From contig CM038467.1 of the NCBI GenBank assembly GCA_021464415.1, positions 35,805,226 to 35,869,225 of the forward strand: a stretch of DNA of 64,000 bases, given 5' to 3'. Source of the DNA: Lonicera japonica. Lineage: Eukaryota > Streptophyta > Magnoliopsida > Dipsacales > Caprifoliaceae. The notes beneath the pieces were generated by a model. The model did no database searches. It was not told the DNA's origin and saw only the letters and a list, made by a program, of their open reading frames with translations. How positions within the stretch are numbered: position 1 is the stretch's first letter; each line of letters opens with the position of its first letter. Shown piece after piece: positions 1 through 11,955 of this stretch. The translations under genes and the position numbers were made by a program.

Positions 1-1284
1 AACATAGAACATCAATATACAATAAACTTTAAGAAAATATACGACTAAATGGTACAAAAGAAGGGGAGATAACTCACAAAATCAATTATAGCTAGCTATG
101 CATCACAGTACGCTAAATCCCATATTATATTTGAGCAAATTCAAGCATTCCCGTGTCACCCTAATTTTCATATAAAGGCATCAACTTTCGAAAGTGGTTA
201 ATCACGGGTTGCCGTCTCTAACAAAGGCGATAAAAGAATAAGATATGCGAAAAACCAAGAGTAATTTAAACAACATAATAGAAGAAATAACCATACATTA
301 ATTAAAGATGTTCATACATAGTATAGTTTATCACTGTATACATGAACTACTAACTAGTACAAATTATACAATAGGAAAGCCTAAAGGAATTACAAAATAC
401 ATGCCGATACAAAATTGAAAACAAGGTTTCTCCATCATAAGAAACTCTCATCAATATTAGAGGCGGATCTAAGATGATACGCCCTTCCCTCGTCCCGTCC
501 CTGGGTACCTGTAGATGTACCTATATAGAAAAATAATAGTATGAGCCAATTGGGTGTAGTGGGAACTATAATGGATTTGTTGTAGGAAAAGACACATTGT
601 AATCCACACACACAAGTGATAGTAAAAATTAAACTTTACTATTATAGTTGTAGTACAAATAGTGCAATGGCACACTACATGATATTCAACCCCATAGTAT
701 GAAATTATAAAACATTTAAATATAAGAAATTACAGTGTGTTGGCTTTACAAGGCATCAATTATCCTACACTAGATGTATATCTCATCATAAAGGCAACCA
801 AAAGAGCTACAACATTTATATCATCAAGACGGCTCTAACCTTCAACTAGTACCGGTACTCGGGCTCCAACTCGTAATATAAAATAGCTGTTACAGCCGCT
901 GTGGCTACAACCGCTCATGTGGGCTCCAACCCACAATATACTTAAGGATATAATCTTACACTAACTACCTATGTAGATAATTGTGCCAAAAACAACAATA
1001 ACAATAATAAAAATATTGTCTCAAAGTAACCAACACTAATATATAATAAAACAACATAAGTTTGTTGAATTATCTCATAAAAGGGGTAATAATATTTTAA
1101 GTCATCAATAATCCCACCAAAATCTTATAGGATCAATATGTAAGATATTTATCACAAGTTTTAACAATCGTCATTTGCGTATTGGAGGGTTTTTGTCAAA
1201 TTCATACTTTAGGGGATATGCAAGGTTCAATATATTATGTATATAATTTAATAAAAAGCATAAATCAAAGAGGAATTAAGAGAT
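1..1284. other. AT-rich DNA, no gene seen
   Basis: No reading frame here resembles a known protein, and I see no strong repeat or terminal structure. The short open frames look like chance frames in AT-rich DNA. Confidence 0.6.
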
Positions 1285-2437
1285 TGTAACACCCAACCCA
1301 CAAGCATGTAAACCCACCTTACAATATGAACAATTTACGTAAAAATCTGTACATGCAACATTTTTTTTCAAGAAAATAGGTTTAGTATTAGTGTTCCCAC
1401 ATTTATGATGCTAGAAACACAAGATTGGAAGGTTGGATTGAAACTTTGAAGCTAGACTTCAAGAACACCACAAACCCAAGCTCCATTTGATGCTCTAATG
1501 GTGAAACCAAGGAAGAAGATGATGAATAGTGTTAATTCCTGTCAAATCTTGGATTAATTTCATAAGTCCTTCATAAATCTTTTAGAAACCTCTCACAATA
1601 CTTTTTTATTAGCTCTCAAGTTTGTCGAATGGGTTTTGGACAAAGTGCGACTGTTTGGGGAGGGGGGGTTGGTGTTAAAATTTGGATCAAAATTGGTCAA
1701 ACCCATCACACATGAGTCCTAGGACTATGATATATTTTGGAACAAGTTAAAACCTTTCTGGTCATATTTTTCACCTCCGGGATCGGTCCTAAAAGACTAG
1801 GATCGATCTTGGAACATGGGTCTAATACACGGGTCGAACGGGTTTGGTGCATTGCTAATTTTTTTCTTATAACTTCTCACTTAGACCTTAGATTTGGATA
1901 ATCCATATATCATCATAAAGAAGACTCGAAGAGCTACAAATTATGTCTTTTGAGTTTCTCCAAATTGTTGATGAATTAATGTAAAAAAATGCATAAGAGA
2001 CAGAAGTTTGTTGTTGCATTATTGATACTACCAGATTTGGTTTATTGCCTTACTTCACTCTTCGTTTCAACCCACAAGAAGCATGAATTTGGTATCGGTT
2101 GAAACACGAAAGTTGTAGAATGGATCAAAATCTAAAAAAGGGCATAAATGGGGACTCAATTAGATAAGAAATGAGGAAGTTTTGGCTTTTCAAATATTGC
2201 TAAAATCCATAAATTGCGTAAGATCAAAACACGCGATTAACATGTCGATTTCAATTCAGACTATCCAAATTGTGAAACGATACTTCACGCAAACATAATA
2301 TGCCTAATATGACATGCTTGAGGTTTCGTATCATCCAAAAAGAACCCTAATCAATAATTCACTATCCAAAGTGGTTATTCATGTTTAACCGAAAGTCAAG
2401 GAAGGATTCACATGGAAAATGGGATACGGGTATTACA
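1285..2437. mobile_element. LTR-like segment, probable solo LTR
   Basis: The segment begins TGTAACACCC and ends GGGTATTACA, so its ends are inverted and carry TG...CA like an LTR. Its interior has a degenerate GGATCGATCTTGG stretch near 1800 and a GAAGATGATGAATAGTG stretch near 1515. Both resemble, the latter in reverse orientation, parts of the insertion at 60638-62528, which also starts TGTAATACCCC. The two are therefore probably the same LTR family. I could not find a matching target duplication, so the ends are inferred from the inverted termini only. No protein is encoded. Confidence 0.45.
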
Positions 2438-2636
2438 ATTCCATTAAGTATACTTTATAATACCTTAAGGAAATTTCTTTCATTTGATCAATAGCACGCT
2501 AAGAGTTAGATGCTATCATATGGTGTCTTTGACAACTTAATTTTGATATTTGGAATTGGAATTTGAGCAAAAATAAACCTGCATAATTCTAACACTTGTA
2601 ATTTTTTAGGCTTAAGTCTATGGTTTCCTTTGAATA

Positions 2637-2648
2637 AAGAAGAAGAAG

Positions 2649-2678
<30 letters not shown>
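2637..2678. repeat. (AAG)14 microsatellite
   Basis: Fourteen uninterrupted AAG units in otherwise unremarkable AT-rich DNA. The rest of 2438-3054 holds nothing I can name. Confidence 0.95.
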
Positions 2679-2680
<2 letters not shown>

Positions 2681-3054
2681 TGCACTAATTAGGAAGGAAG
2701 AAATGTCTAAATTTAAGAGAACAAAGATGATTAAATGCAAGACATGTGGCAATCAACGGGAAAACTTCCTCAATTTTCTAATATTAGTATTAGATTAGAT
2801 AGATATTATTAAAGGTATTGAAGAAATAATAGATATATCTTTTACATACAAATATATTTGTGCCCCAAAGAATGAACTTATAAAATATACTTTACAACAA
2901 TGAAACACAAAGAAAATCAAAGCACATTGAAAGGAGTAGCGGAAAAACCAATCATGTTTAATTGATATTCTAAGCTTTGTTTTCTTGGAATCTCTATCTA
3001 TATGAATTTTCTATTATAATTTTTTTTTATTTTTAGGATAACATAAAAATAGTA

Positions 3055-3432
3055 TTAAGACGGATAATTTAGTTTGAGGAACAACTCTGGGGTTTTCTTC
3101 ATCCACAACTCGAAATCTAACACAAACTTTGCTTACTTAGCAAGACAGTGGGAGATTTCATTATGTACTATTACAACACACAAAGGACCAATTACAAATT
3201 TAAGCCTAAATGAACTAGATTCCTATTTGATATCATCAACAATGTGACCAATCCTCCCATAACTACTAGAGTTGCTCTTAGTAAGATTAATAATTGATAA
3301 CGCATCACCTTCAAATATAGCATACGAAAAGCCACAATCACGCATGAACCTAAAGGCAAAAATAAATCTACAAAGAGAGCCTTGGGGTAGCATGGTAAAA
3401 GCACGAATTTTATGAATTAATAGTAAGTTCAC
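3055..3432 (-). pseudogene. RNase H-like fragment (RVT_3 type)
   Basis: One minus-strand frame shows the pattern of the RNase H-like domain common at the end of plant LINEs and their domesticated relatives. It has CGFSYAIFEGDALSIIN, then YGRIGHIVDDIK, then VHNEISHCLAK, and finally an LWMKKTPE stretch before a TAA. The acidic residues E and D of FEGDALS sit where the family has its second catalytic aspartate. There are two in-frame TAG/TAA codons but no frameshift over about 125 codons. The reverse transcriptase that would precede it is absent, so this is a detached relic. It lies just downstream of the decayed resistance gene on the same strand. Family assignment is from memory of the motif. 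Confidence 0.65.
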
Positions 3433-3630
3433 TCTGCATAAGTTGCGGTTTCAAAAAACCTTGAAGGAAACATTTGTTATGGAAGTGTTACCCAAATTTG
3501 CGTAGCTCTACTGTCTATTTCTTGATAAAATTTTGCTAAAATATTATAATGTACCAAGACTTACAAAAATTAAACAACAAAAAATTAATTAAAAATAGAA
3601 ATAAAGAGTAAGCTAGCATAATCAACTTAC

Positions 3631-4753
3631 CTCATGTAAAAATACAGAGTTGTGGGTATCGCTCTGAATATCTCAGCTCTTTCTGAACTTCTGGTTGCTT
3701 CAAAAGTTCAATGCAGCCAGAGAGAACAAGTTTTTTGAGGAACTTTAGAGAAAAAGTTCGACTTGGAAGCTTCCTAAGATTTATGCACCCTTTCAGATTC
3801 AACAAATGGAGTCTATCTAATTCCTCAATGGATTCATTGTTGTAAATAAGAACTGCAAGAATGGAAATGAAAGAAAGGAAGAGAGTACACCAGGTTGAGT
3901 CGCGGATTACGTCGCTTTCTTTAAGACGTTTCGTGGCTCTACTCGGAATTGTGCTAGCAGTTCTGATTGTGCCATGCCGTCCCCAGGATGAAACATCCCA
4001 GATACCCTTTGTACGATCGATTTGCATTGTTTTGATCGCTCGACAAGAACACTCTTTTAATCGCTCGGAATCGGTAAATCTTTTACTGTTGGAGGCAAAA
4101 AATTTCCCTGGTGGAGGCAATTTTTTTTTTTAGGGTTTAAAGATTTTTTTTCCCGTTCAATCTTGCTGAAGGCGATAAGTTTTTGTATATCTGTTTTTAG
4201 AAAAAATTCTTCTATTTTATTAAAAAAAATATGAACAGTAGAGAAATCCAAGGGGAAGTGGAGAGAAAGTGGGAACCGTTTTGGAAGTGGTTTGACCACT
4301 TTTGAAATTAAAAAAAATAAATTTTGAAATAAATTTTATTTATCAAATAAAATTTTCTAAAACTATTTTGTACAAAAAATTTATACATTACACAAGACAA
4401 GCCCGAGACTAGACCGGGTTGGTCGGCACGCGTGTGTGGAGAACCACATTCATCCAAGTTCTCACCCAATAGCACAAAATTCTAATGCCCAAAAGGCTCA
4501 AGCCCTTAACCAAAATCTCTCTTATAAAAACCCATGAAAGATTTTTTCTTTCTCCTATGTTACTTGGGAAAACATCAAATTTCTTGTCTTGGTTTTTTTC
4601 TTAAATACACAAATGCTCCAACATTCATGAACCTCGAGCAAATTTACAGTCTTTGAGAATTAAACTCTCAAGATTTGGGAGCGTCGAGAAGTCGGGGATA
4701 TAGGTAAGGTCACGGCAATGACTGAAATTGAGGATTTTCAATGATGGGAGGAA
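3631..4753 (-). pseudogene. TNL LRR exon, split by a solo LTR
   Basis: This is the LRR portion of a TIR-NBS-LRR gene, in two blocks. The block at 4624-4753 reads FLPSLKILNFSHCRDLTY, then IPDFSTLPNLESLILKDC. The block at 3631-3837 continues with SIEELDRLHLLNLKGC, then LPSRTFSLKFLKKLVLSGC. Between them lies a 786-bp LTR flanked by TTCAT; removing it and one copy restores the usual EVHESIEEL junction. A small frame change near TGTAAATTTGC, just before the insertion, shows independent decay. The exon probably starts after the CAG at 4754-4756, and a GTAAGT donor-like site stands at its far end. Only about 110 LRR residues remain, far short of a full LRR domain. It is non-functional as it stands. 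Confidence 0.8.
3838..4623 (+). mobile_element. Solo LTR inside the TNL LRR exon
   Basis: The insertion begins TGTTGTAAATAAG and ends GCTCCAACA, with inverted TGTTG/CAACA termini. It is flanked by perfect 5-bp duplications of TTCAT at 3833-3837 and 4624-4628. A TATAAAA stretch about 110 bp from the right end suggests the LTR reads on the plus strand. No internal retrotransposon sequence accompanies it, so it is a solo LTR left by recombination. It interrupts an LRR codon series that is continuous once it is removed. Confidence 0.85.
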
Positions 4754-5448
4754 CTGTTTCAAAAGGGATGCACTTTTAGAATTTAAATCAAATGACTATA
4801 GAGACTGAAGCATCTATTTCTTATATGCATTCAAATTTGGAGTTAAATAATTTAAATCTGGTGTCAAAACTGATGTTTACAGGTATCCAGCACCCAAACC
4901 AAAAATGTCATTGTTATTTGGCCATCTTCAATTCTTTTTCTATAAATTTATTACCACGTGTCGTGGCCATTTTGAAAAAATCTGTGTCTATTTGGTAATA
5001 TTATTGTGTTGATGAAAAACGTGTCTTTAATCATACATTTCTATCTTATTTTTCTGTTTTAGTTGACACCTTATTTTAGAAAATATAATTAATTTGATCG
5101 TGTGAAATGTTATGGGCTCTATTTAATGGTGTTCGTGTAGGATAGAATGTTTTTACATGAAAGAGAGTTGCTAACTCTCTTGCCATGTCACGTGCAATTA
5201 AATATAGTTTTATTACTTTGTATAAAAATTTGTATATAGAAATGACTATTATTCCATCGTTCTTTATATTTTGTGGATTTTTTTCTGCCTTATCGCCCAC
5301 CAAAAAAAATTTCTTTTGTAAAAGTCGAAAAGAAAACATCGTACTACATTATGCAATTCATTTTTCAACTTCTCACATAAATCAATTGTTTTTGCTATCA
5401 TTTTTCATCTCGTTATCAAACAGAACTTTAGAGGTGGCCTTAATATAC

Positions 5449-5727
5449 CTTAGTTTTCTCCCAAATTTGTTTCGAGCTGCTATAGCGGACGTCAAGCACA
5501 ACTAGCTTCTCCGTAGGAAAGTCGGTGGGTAATGAGCTTTAGAGGGAAACCACGCCAACACAACCAAACTAAATCTTTTGGAAATTCTTCATACCCTCCA
5601 GTGAGATGAACATTATCGAGCTGGAGTAGTCTTAGTTTCTCCATCTTTGAAAATGCATCTGTTTCATAAATTAATGGTTCCTTCGCAGTAGAGAATTCCA
5701 AATGAGGCCTTCAATTGTTTCTCCACC
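5449..5727 (-). pseudogene. TNL first LRR exon
   Basis: A minus-strand exon follows an acceptor-like TTATTAG. It opens with GGETIEGLI, the usual start of this exon in TNL genes, then passes through ETDAFSKMEKLRLLQL, YEEFPKDLVWLCWRGFPLK and TEKLVVLDVRYSSSKQIWEK. It ends at a GTATAT donor. At least two single-base frame changes are visible, one after GLIWNS and one in GFPLKLI, where ATTACC replaces the expected ATACC. The next LRR block starts at 4753, implying a 695-bp intron at 4754-5448. I see no protein or inverted termini in that interval, so intron is the simplest reading. It belongs with the NBS exon 100 bp upstream. Confidence 0.8.
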
Positions 5728-5826
5728 CTAATAAATATTAACAAACAAATTGAATGGATAAGCATGCCCATTAATGCAAAACGTATGCAAATCAACACAG
5801 ATGCATAAGCCTGACAGCTCTTCCTC

Positions 5827-6815
5827 TTAATACATCCAAGGCATCCTCATGTTTCCATACTCTACGGCGCTTCCGGCTGATTCTTCTTGCAGTATAATTT
5901 CTCTTCCCATGTCTTGAAGCAGCTGATGCATCCTCAGTTTTTTATCTCGATCAATTATCAACATACACCTATTCTCTAGAGTTCGAATTCCAGTTGCAGT
6001 TTGGAAACCACATCCGTCTAGTATTGCAGTTACATAATCTATGTCCTTGCCAATAAAGAAACACAAGATGTGGAGAAACAGGTCCTTGTTGTGCTGATCT
6101 GCTAAAGAATGGAAGGTCGTGTTAAGCAGTATATCCAGTTGTCGAGTTTGGGGAATTAATTCCATTTTGACATTTGCACTTTCATATTCACTCTGGCCTT
6201 TGCCATATAGAGAAGAACCCAAAACTACAAGAGCTAAAGGAATCCCATCACAATGTTTCACCAATTTCATGGAGATATCCACGTAGTCTTTATTGGGATG
6301 GTCTCTTCCAAAGGCATGGAGGCTAAAGAGCCTAAGTGACTCGTCATCATTTAACCTCTCCACCATGTACAGCTTGCGATCTTTATAACCTTTTACCAAC
6401 TGTTGGTTCTCTGTTGTAATGACGATTTTATTGCCGGGACAATACCAATCTCGCTTTCCAAGTAATGCTTGCAGTTGGGACAAGCCATCTACATCATCAA
6501 GAACAATAAGTACGTTTTTATCCCAAATGGCATTTCTTTTCATTGACATTCCCTCATTAATGTCGTAAGTTTTCTTTTCTACTTCCTCCTTTGGTGGTAT
6601 ACTTGAAAGAAGTTCGGCTTGGCAATCGTTCGGCTTCCTAGAATACTGTCTGATATTTGAAAGAAAGCAACTCCCTTTGAATTTATCATAGTTTGAGTTG
6701 TACACCGACTTGGCAATCGTCGTCTTCCCGATTCCAGCCACCCCACAGATGGACAAAATGGTTGCATTATTAGTTGGCTGGTCCATTCGATGTTGGTCCG
6801 GAGCAACACCTGGGT
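5827..6815 (-). pseudogene. NB-ARC domain of a TIR-type NLR
   Basis: This is the nucleotide-binding switch of a plant immune receptor. Counting from the ATG at 6786, it has a P-loop GVAGIGKTT at 15-23, kinase-2 LIVLDDVD at 93-100, an RNBS-B-like VITTENQ at 122-128 (the usual arginine is glutamate), GIPLAL at 181-186, an LCFFIGKD RNBS-D block and MHQLLQDMGREI from 286. MHQ in place of MHD occurs in some TNL clades, so it is not proof of damage. A one-base loss near 5875 shifts the frame. The displaced frame still reads RRRVWKHEDALDVLRGRA, the conserved exon end. The region before the P-loop (VAPDQHRMDQPTNN) is shorter than usual. No TIR exon lies directly upstream. Probable pseudogene. Confidence 0.85.
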
Positions 6816-7629
6816 CGGTGAGTACAGGTCAATCAATCAGTTATATATAAGATTGAGCATATCCAATATCTGAATTAAAATTTCAAATTAATGAGGAAAA
6901 AGCAAGCAATATACTGCAAAAAGTAAATTATCACTATTCATGCGGTGAAACAAATCTGCAATTGAAAATAAAAATAAAAATTCTAGAAACGGCTTAAAAT
7001 ATACTACCAATTAATGAATTAATGAATTAATTTCAACATTTTCTAAATTTGATGGTTTTATTTCTTTTACTACTCCTTTCCTTACTATATTGGAGTTTTT
7101 CTTTTAAGGCTTTTCGTATCACCATTTTAGGAAGGTAGATTGAACACATTATAAATTTGTTATATTTTTTGCATTTTCTTCTCATAACTAACAAAACATT
7201 TGTAAGAAATCAACAGGTATTTTTTGCATTGCTAATTTTATTGTACTAGTTTTTGTGCATGTGGTTTTAGTGCTTAACAAAAGTGATTAATTAAATCTAT
7301 TAATAAATATTTATATACTAAGAATTGAATAATTAGTATGAAATAAAAATAATCACAAACAAGCAAAAACATATATAGTATCAAGTGTAAAATTTAGTTA
7401 ATAATTATAAGCAAATCATAAAATCGGTCAACTATATAAAAATGTTATAGATACATGATAAAAATTGATCATATATATATATAAGAGAGTAATATATTTT
7501 TAATAAATTTTTAGAATTGGTGGATAATTAATTCTATTAAACTTATGTGAATTATTATGAATAGTATCACAAAATAATATAACACTCATATAAATAATAG
7601 ATGGAAAACACCTAATTCAACACAAACTC
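6816..7629. other. AT-rich spacer, nothing recognised
   Basis: Very AT-rich sequence upstream of the NBS exon. I found no TIR exon, no promoter that I would defend, and no terminal repeat structure. Confidence 0.55.
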
Positions 7630-8545
7630 TAACTTATATAAATATTTTAACCAAATAAAGTAGTGTTTAAATTTATTTAAAATATTAATACTGATATAAA
7701 AATATATGGAGTTATATACTATTTGAAATACTAATACTAATTTAATTCTAACTTGTTTAATTAGTTTAACCAAATAAAGTAGAGTTTAAATTTATTCGAA
7801 ATACTAATACTATAAGGGTGCGTTTGATTACAAGCATGGAATTTGCATGAAAAAAAATAAGTTCCAAGAAATTGAATTGCCTAGAATTGAGTTGCATGGA
7901 AAATTCAATTAAATGTGTTTGATTGCCTTAATTTTCTACCTGGAAAATATTTGTTGTATTGTGGCATTTTTAATGTTGAAAAAATTATTGATATTTTTTT
8001 TTACATAATTCTATAGTCATGATGGATATTGTTTAATTGATCTTGATTAGTAGATTTTAAATATTAAATTTTTATTAAATTTTGAATTTTGTATTTTAAG
8101 TTATAGCATTTTTAATGGAGAAAATGGGTAAAATTTTGTCTCGAAAACTATGCAATTGCCTGAAAAAACTGCTTAAAATATACTACCAAAGAAAATGTTT
8201 TCCTTGTTTTGGAGGAAAATGTAGTGTGTGAGCAAAAGTGAAAAAATATTTTTTTAAGAAAAAAAAGTCAATCAAACACCTTAAGTTGTCAAATCATGTG
8301 AAAAATGGGTATTTTCCATGGAAAAAAAGGCCAATCAAACACACCCTAATATAAAAATATATGAAGTTATATTGTTTTATTTTTACTCTAAATCTTAAAA
8401 TCTATATAAAAATATATGGAGTTATACACTATTTGAAACACTAATGCTAATATAATTCTAACTTGTTTAATTAGTTTAATCAAATAACGTAGAGTTAAAA
8501 TTTATTTGGAATACTAACACTATAATATAAAAATATATGAAGTTA
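7630..8545. repeat. About 120-bp AT-rich repeat split by a MITE
   Basis: A unit containing TTTAACCAAATAAAGTAG occurs near 7645 and again about 120 bp later near 7765. A third copy, with TTTAATCAAATAACGTAG, lies near 8475 beyond the MITE. The MITE therefore landed inside or beside an existing tandem array. Copies are imperfect. No coding potential is visible. Confidence 0.6.
7816..8346. mobile_element. hAT-like MITE, 531 bp
   Basis: The termini are GGGTGCGTTTGATT and AATCAAACACACCC, inverted repeats differing at one base. The flanking 8-mers are TACTATAA on the left and TAATATAA on the right, which agree at 7 of 8 positions as an 8-bp hAT-type duplication would. The interior is AT-rich and non-coding, with further imperfect inverted similarity next to both termini. 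Confidence 0.75.
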
Positions 8546-9040
8546 TTTGTTATTTTTTAATGTGGATTTTTAAATCTTGTGTATAAAATCAAGGGCATAT
8601 TTGTCTCTAAAAAAAGGAGAAAAACACTTAAAGTTATTCGTACTTTTATATATAGTGTATATATATAGATTAGAGCAAAAATAGTGTATATATGTATACG
8701 TATGTTTAAAAGAGAAAAATAGTATGTATTGCTAATTTTGCATTGCATTGTATTTTCTATATATATGTATGTATATTTTAGAAAGAAAAATAGTGTCATC
8801 AAAGCTCAGGTAGCAGTGGCGGCTGTGGCTGTGAGGCCTGGTATATAACTACTCATAAATTAATTAGAGCGTGAATGGTTATAACAAGAATAAAAAAACA
8901 GGCCAACCTGATATAACCCCACTCTGTTTACAACCGAACTGTTTTAGACCACTATGTTATAGGTTGGGTTGGCTCAACCCGTTGAGAGAAACCTACTAAA
9001 ATCTGGCTCGAACCTGCCCAATATGCCCATTTTACCACCT
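8546..9040. other. AT-rich spacer, nothing recognised
   Basis: TA-rich runs and a short segment near 8940-9000. No gene, repeat termini or promoter can be supported. Confidence 0.5.
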
Positions 9041-9318
9041 CTACCAAAACCAATAAACAATATAAGGAATTACCTCGTTCAATCTTATCTTCCTTAAGCA
9101 CATCGACAATGCCTTCAGTTCTTGCAGCCTAAAAATAGAAAGAGAAATGTTTAGCCCATGAGCAACATCTAGCAAGAAAATATGCAAATGAAATGTGTAT
9201 ATATATGTACATGTATAGCAATTTCGTTTTGTTTCAGGTACCGACAACAAGCCCACAAAAGATTAGGGCTACCAGTAGGGCCGCACTTCATTTTTTATTC
9301 GAGCTTTTACTACTTATT

Positions 9319-11073
9319 TTACCAATTAGTAATGTCACCTGTATGATGATAAAAAGATTTGAGGTCATGAATGCAGCAAGAAGAAGCATGTTCCAATGCT
9401 AGCTTCAAAGATGGTAGATTATTGAATAAGTGGAAAATTACCTGAAGAGAGTTTCCAGAATGATCCAAATTGACGAAAATGCTATGCAAGTAATCTGTTT
9501 CATTGTTGTTTGAGTCCAGGGCTTTCGACCACTTGCTGTCATGATTGATCTCATGTATATATTTACTGTAGTTGTCCTCCGGAGTGAGCTTTGGGCAATT
9601 ATAAATTACTATTTTTTGTAACTTCGGTCTGATGATTAAACCACTAGAAATGCTGAGCAATCCAGGTAGGTGCACAACTAGTATATTCTGTAAGTTGGGG
9701 AGAAAGTCATCATCAGATTGGAAGGGGTAAGGTTCCATAGTTTCATTGTCAGATTGCATGGGGTGAGGTTCCACAGTTACTAGGCTTTCAATCTTGGGAC
9801 AATTTTTAACTATAAGATCTTTCACGTTTACAAGATTACGTAGCAGCGCTGGATTGAAAATGGTAATCAACTTAGGGCATAGATAAAGCACTAGGATATG
9901 TAAACTGGACAAAGAACCTTTAACAGTTGGCCCTTTCCAAATGCACCGCAAGTTCTTCATGTGATGAATACTCAAGTAACGTAGCAATTCAAGTACGGGT
10001 TTCTTATCATTATCTTTGTCTCCTCCTTGATAAAAGTCACTCCCGTCGATAATGGTGTTCATCTCATATCATTCCACAATCAAGCAGCGGACGAGAAGAT
10101 GCATCTCGTGGATCTTGAATTCAGATAACTTTTCAATAATCCAGTAGCGATCAAGGAGCAAAGCCTTGGCATGTTCAAGTGCCTTGCCAATTCCAACCAT
10201 ATTTCCCTATCCGTTTACATACTTCAAGCATTTCTCTTATTTCTCAAACTCAATTTGAAGATCATTTGGTAGGCAAAATACAATATTCGGTTCATGGCGG
10301 CCCACAATCAACCTAAAGTTCGATAAACCTGTGTACACTTTCCCTGGGAGTTGCAGGAATTGTTGTAATAGCTCTTCTGTTGGAAAATACAACTTCAGTA
10401 TTTTCAAGTTTCTCAATGCAGACAACTTCTTGATGATAGCTTCAACCACTACATCCCACCACTCGCAGTCCGGATCCACATTGATGCTTAATTCCTTCAG
10501 GTGAGATAACTTTGATAATGCTCCCCTTGGAATTATTGCCTGAATCCCCTTTCTTTTTCCCATGTAGCTGTCTGCACATCTATACAAGGACACCTTCAAG
10601 CATTTCAACTGACGTAACTTTCCAATTTCCTCGGGGAGAAATATGAGATCAGTTCCTTCTAGGTCAAGCACCTCGAGATTCTTAAGATATCCAATTCTAG
10701 ATGGCAGTTCCATCAATAGTTCAACATCTCTCAACAATAGTTGTCAGATTTCAACCAAACTATCAATTGTTTCCGGGAAAGATTCAACGCTCCTATTTGA
10801 CAAATCCAGAACTCCTATGGCATAATTGTTTTCGAGGTCTTTGAGAGGAATGTCTGTCACATTAGAGATAGACTGTAAGTGCAATTTTACCGTATCTTTC
10901 AACGATGTTACCATCTCTATGTGTGCTTCAATTTCTTCAATTAATGATGCACGAGGTACATGACGTTTGATATTGCCTGCTAATACTTGGGACCTAACTC
11001 TTTTGAGGCTAACTTTGATTTCTTCAATAATTTTGCCAAGCAAGCTCGTCTCAACACTGAGAATTGCAATCAA
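9319..11073 (-). pseudogene. LRR region of a second NLR, four in-frame stops
   Basis: One minus-strand frame of about 585 codons encodes an LRR domain typical of non-TIR NLRs. Visible repeats include AIGVLDLSNRSVESFPETI, ELPSRIGYLKNLEVLDLEG, FLPEEIGKLRQLKCLKVS, LRYLSIHHMKNLRCIWKG and FLPNLQNILVVHLPG. It is interrupted at TGA 10744-10746, TAA 10237-10239, TAG 10207-10209 and TGA 10069-10071, yet never changes frame. A CTCAG acceptor near 11059 and a CAG/GTAATT donor near 9443 suggest exon limits. The first 80 residues are helical and charged (EEIKVSLKRVRSQVLAGN) and I do not recognise them. No NB-ARC is present. A short stretch near 9080-9130, after a TTTTTAG, could be a following exon. Clear pseudogene, same strand as the TNL remnant. 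Confidence 0.8.
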
Positions 11074-11680
11074 AATCGAAAATAAAGCAAAATGATGAGC
11101 ATATCATATTGAAGATCTTCACAGATTCTAAAGCAAATAGGATACAAAGTTACTACTCACAAAAGAACATGATAAATATCACACAATCTTTTTTCAAATA
11201 TATATATAAACAAATATCAATTAATCCATAATAAATTCTTTAACAAGCATCCTGTAATCCTTGGCGATGTGTTAAAAACGAAGGAAAAAAAAAAAAACTC
11301 TCTACACACCGCGACACGTAACCAACCGTACAGATTTGCTTTCTCTTTTTACTAAGAAAAAACAGTCAGCCTGCTCTCCAGTTCTATTTTCGAAGGTTGG
11401 TTTGGTCAACTTGACATTCTGTCCGGTGGTTTTACCTGGTTGATATCGATCTACTGTAAAGTAAGAATGCATTTCGGTAGTTACAACCATTTTAGCAATT
11501 ACAATTGAAGTAGTTTACATTTTTTTGTTCTGTGGTTTTACTCATGCCAGTTCTGTTTTCCAATGGGATTTGAATCCATGGAAATAAACATTGTTCCAAC
11601 GCTTAATTATTCCTATTTATTCTCAACACTCTGCCAACTTTAAAGTGTTTTTCCGTAAGCTTCTCTAGGATGCAAACTAC
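11074..11680. other. Spacer between NLR relic and copia element
   Basis: No recognisable protein. A 62-codon open frame at 11302-11490 has no motif I know. The sequence immediately left of 11681, ACTAC, is the putative target duplication of the copia element. Confidence 0.5.
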
Positions 11681-11943
11681 TGTTGTATCTATGTTTTTTG
11701 AGGAGGGATTCTTTCTTTTCTATTGTTAACGTTTGTATATATATTCTTGGTTGTCAATATATTTAGTTGCCATGTTTAAAGGGTTGACATTGTATCAAAT
11801 AATCATGTATTATTAGGAGTTTTATTCTTTCCTTTGTTTACATGTATATTTGCCTATATAAATAGGCCTTTCATTGTATTCATACATTCATACACTACAA
11901 TACAATAAAACATAATTCCTTCTCTTTTTTATATTTATTCACA
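11681..11943 (+). repeat. 5' LTR of the copia element
   Basis: Begins TGTTGTATC and ends TTCACA directly before the primer site. It holds a TATATAAATAGG TATA box near 11855 and ACAATACAATAAAACAT near its end. It matches 39520-39734 over about 200 bp. Confidence 0.8.
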
Positions 11944-11955
11944 TGGTATCAGAGG
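11944..11955 (+). other. Copia primer-binding site (tRNA-Met)
   Basis: TGGTATCAGAGG immediately follows the LTR. It is complementary to the 3' end of initiator tRNA-Met, the usual primer for copia elements. Confidence 0.85.

Noticed and set aside
4754..5448. Interval between LRR blocks as a transposon insertion
   Set aside because: It has a GT-like donor and CAG acceptor in the right places but no terminal repeats or target duplication, so an intron is simpler.
5900..5960. MHD to MHQ as an autoactivating mutation
   Set aside because: MHQ is common in some TNL clades as I recall, so it is likely ancestral. The gene is also frameshifted.
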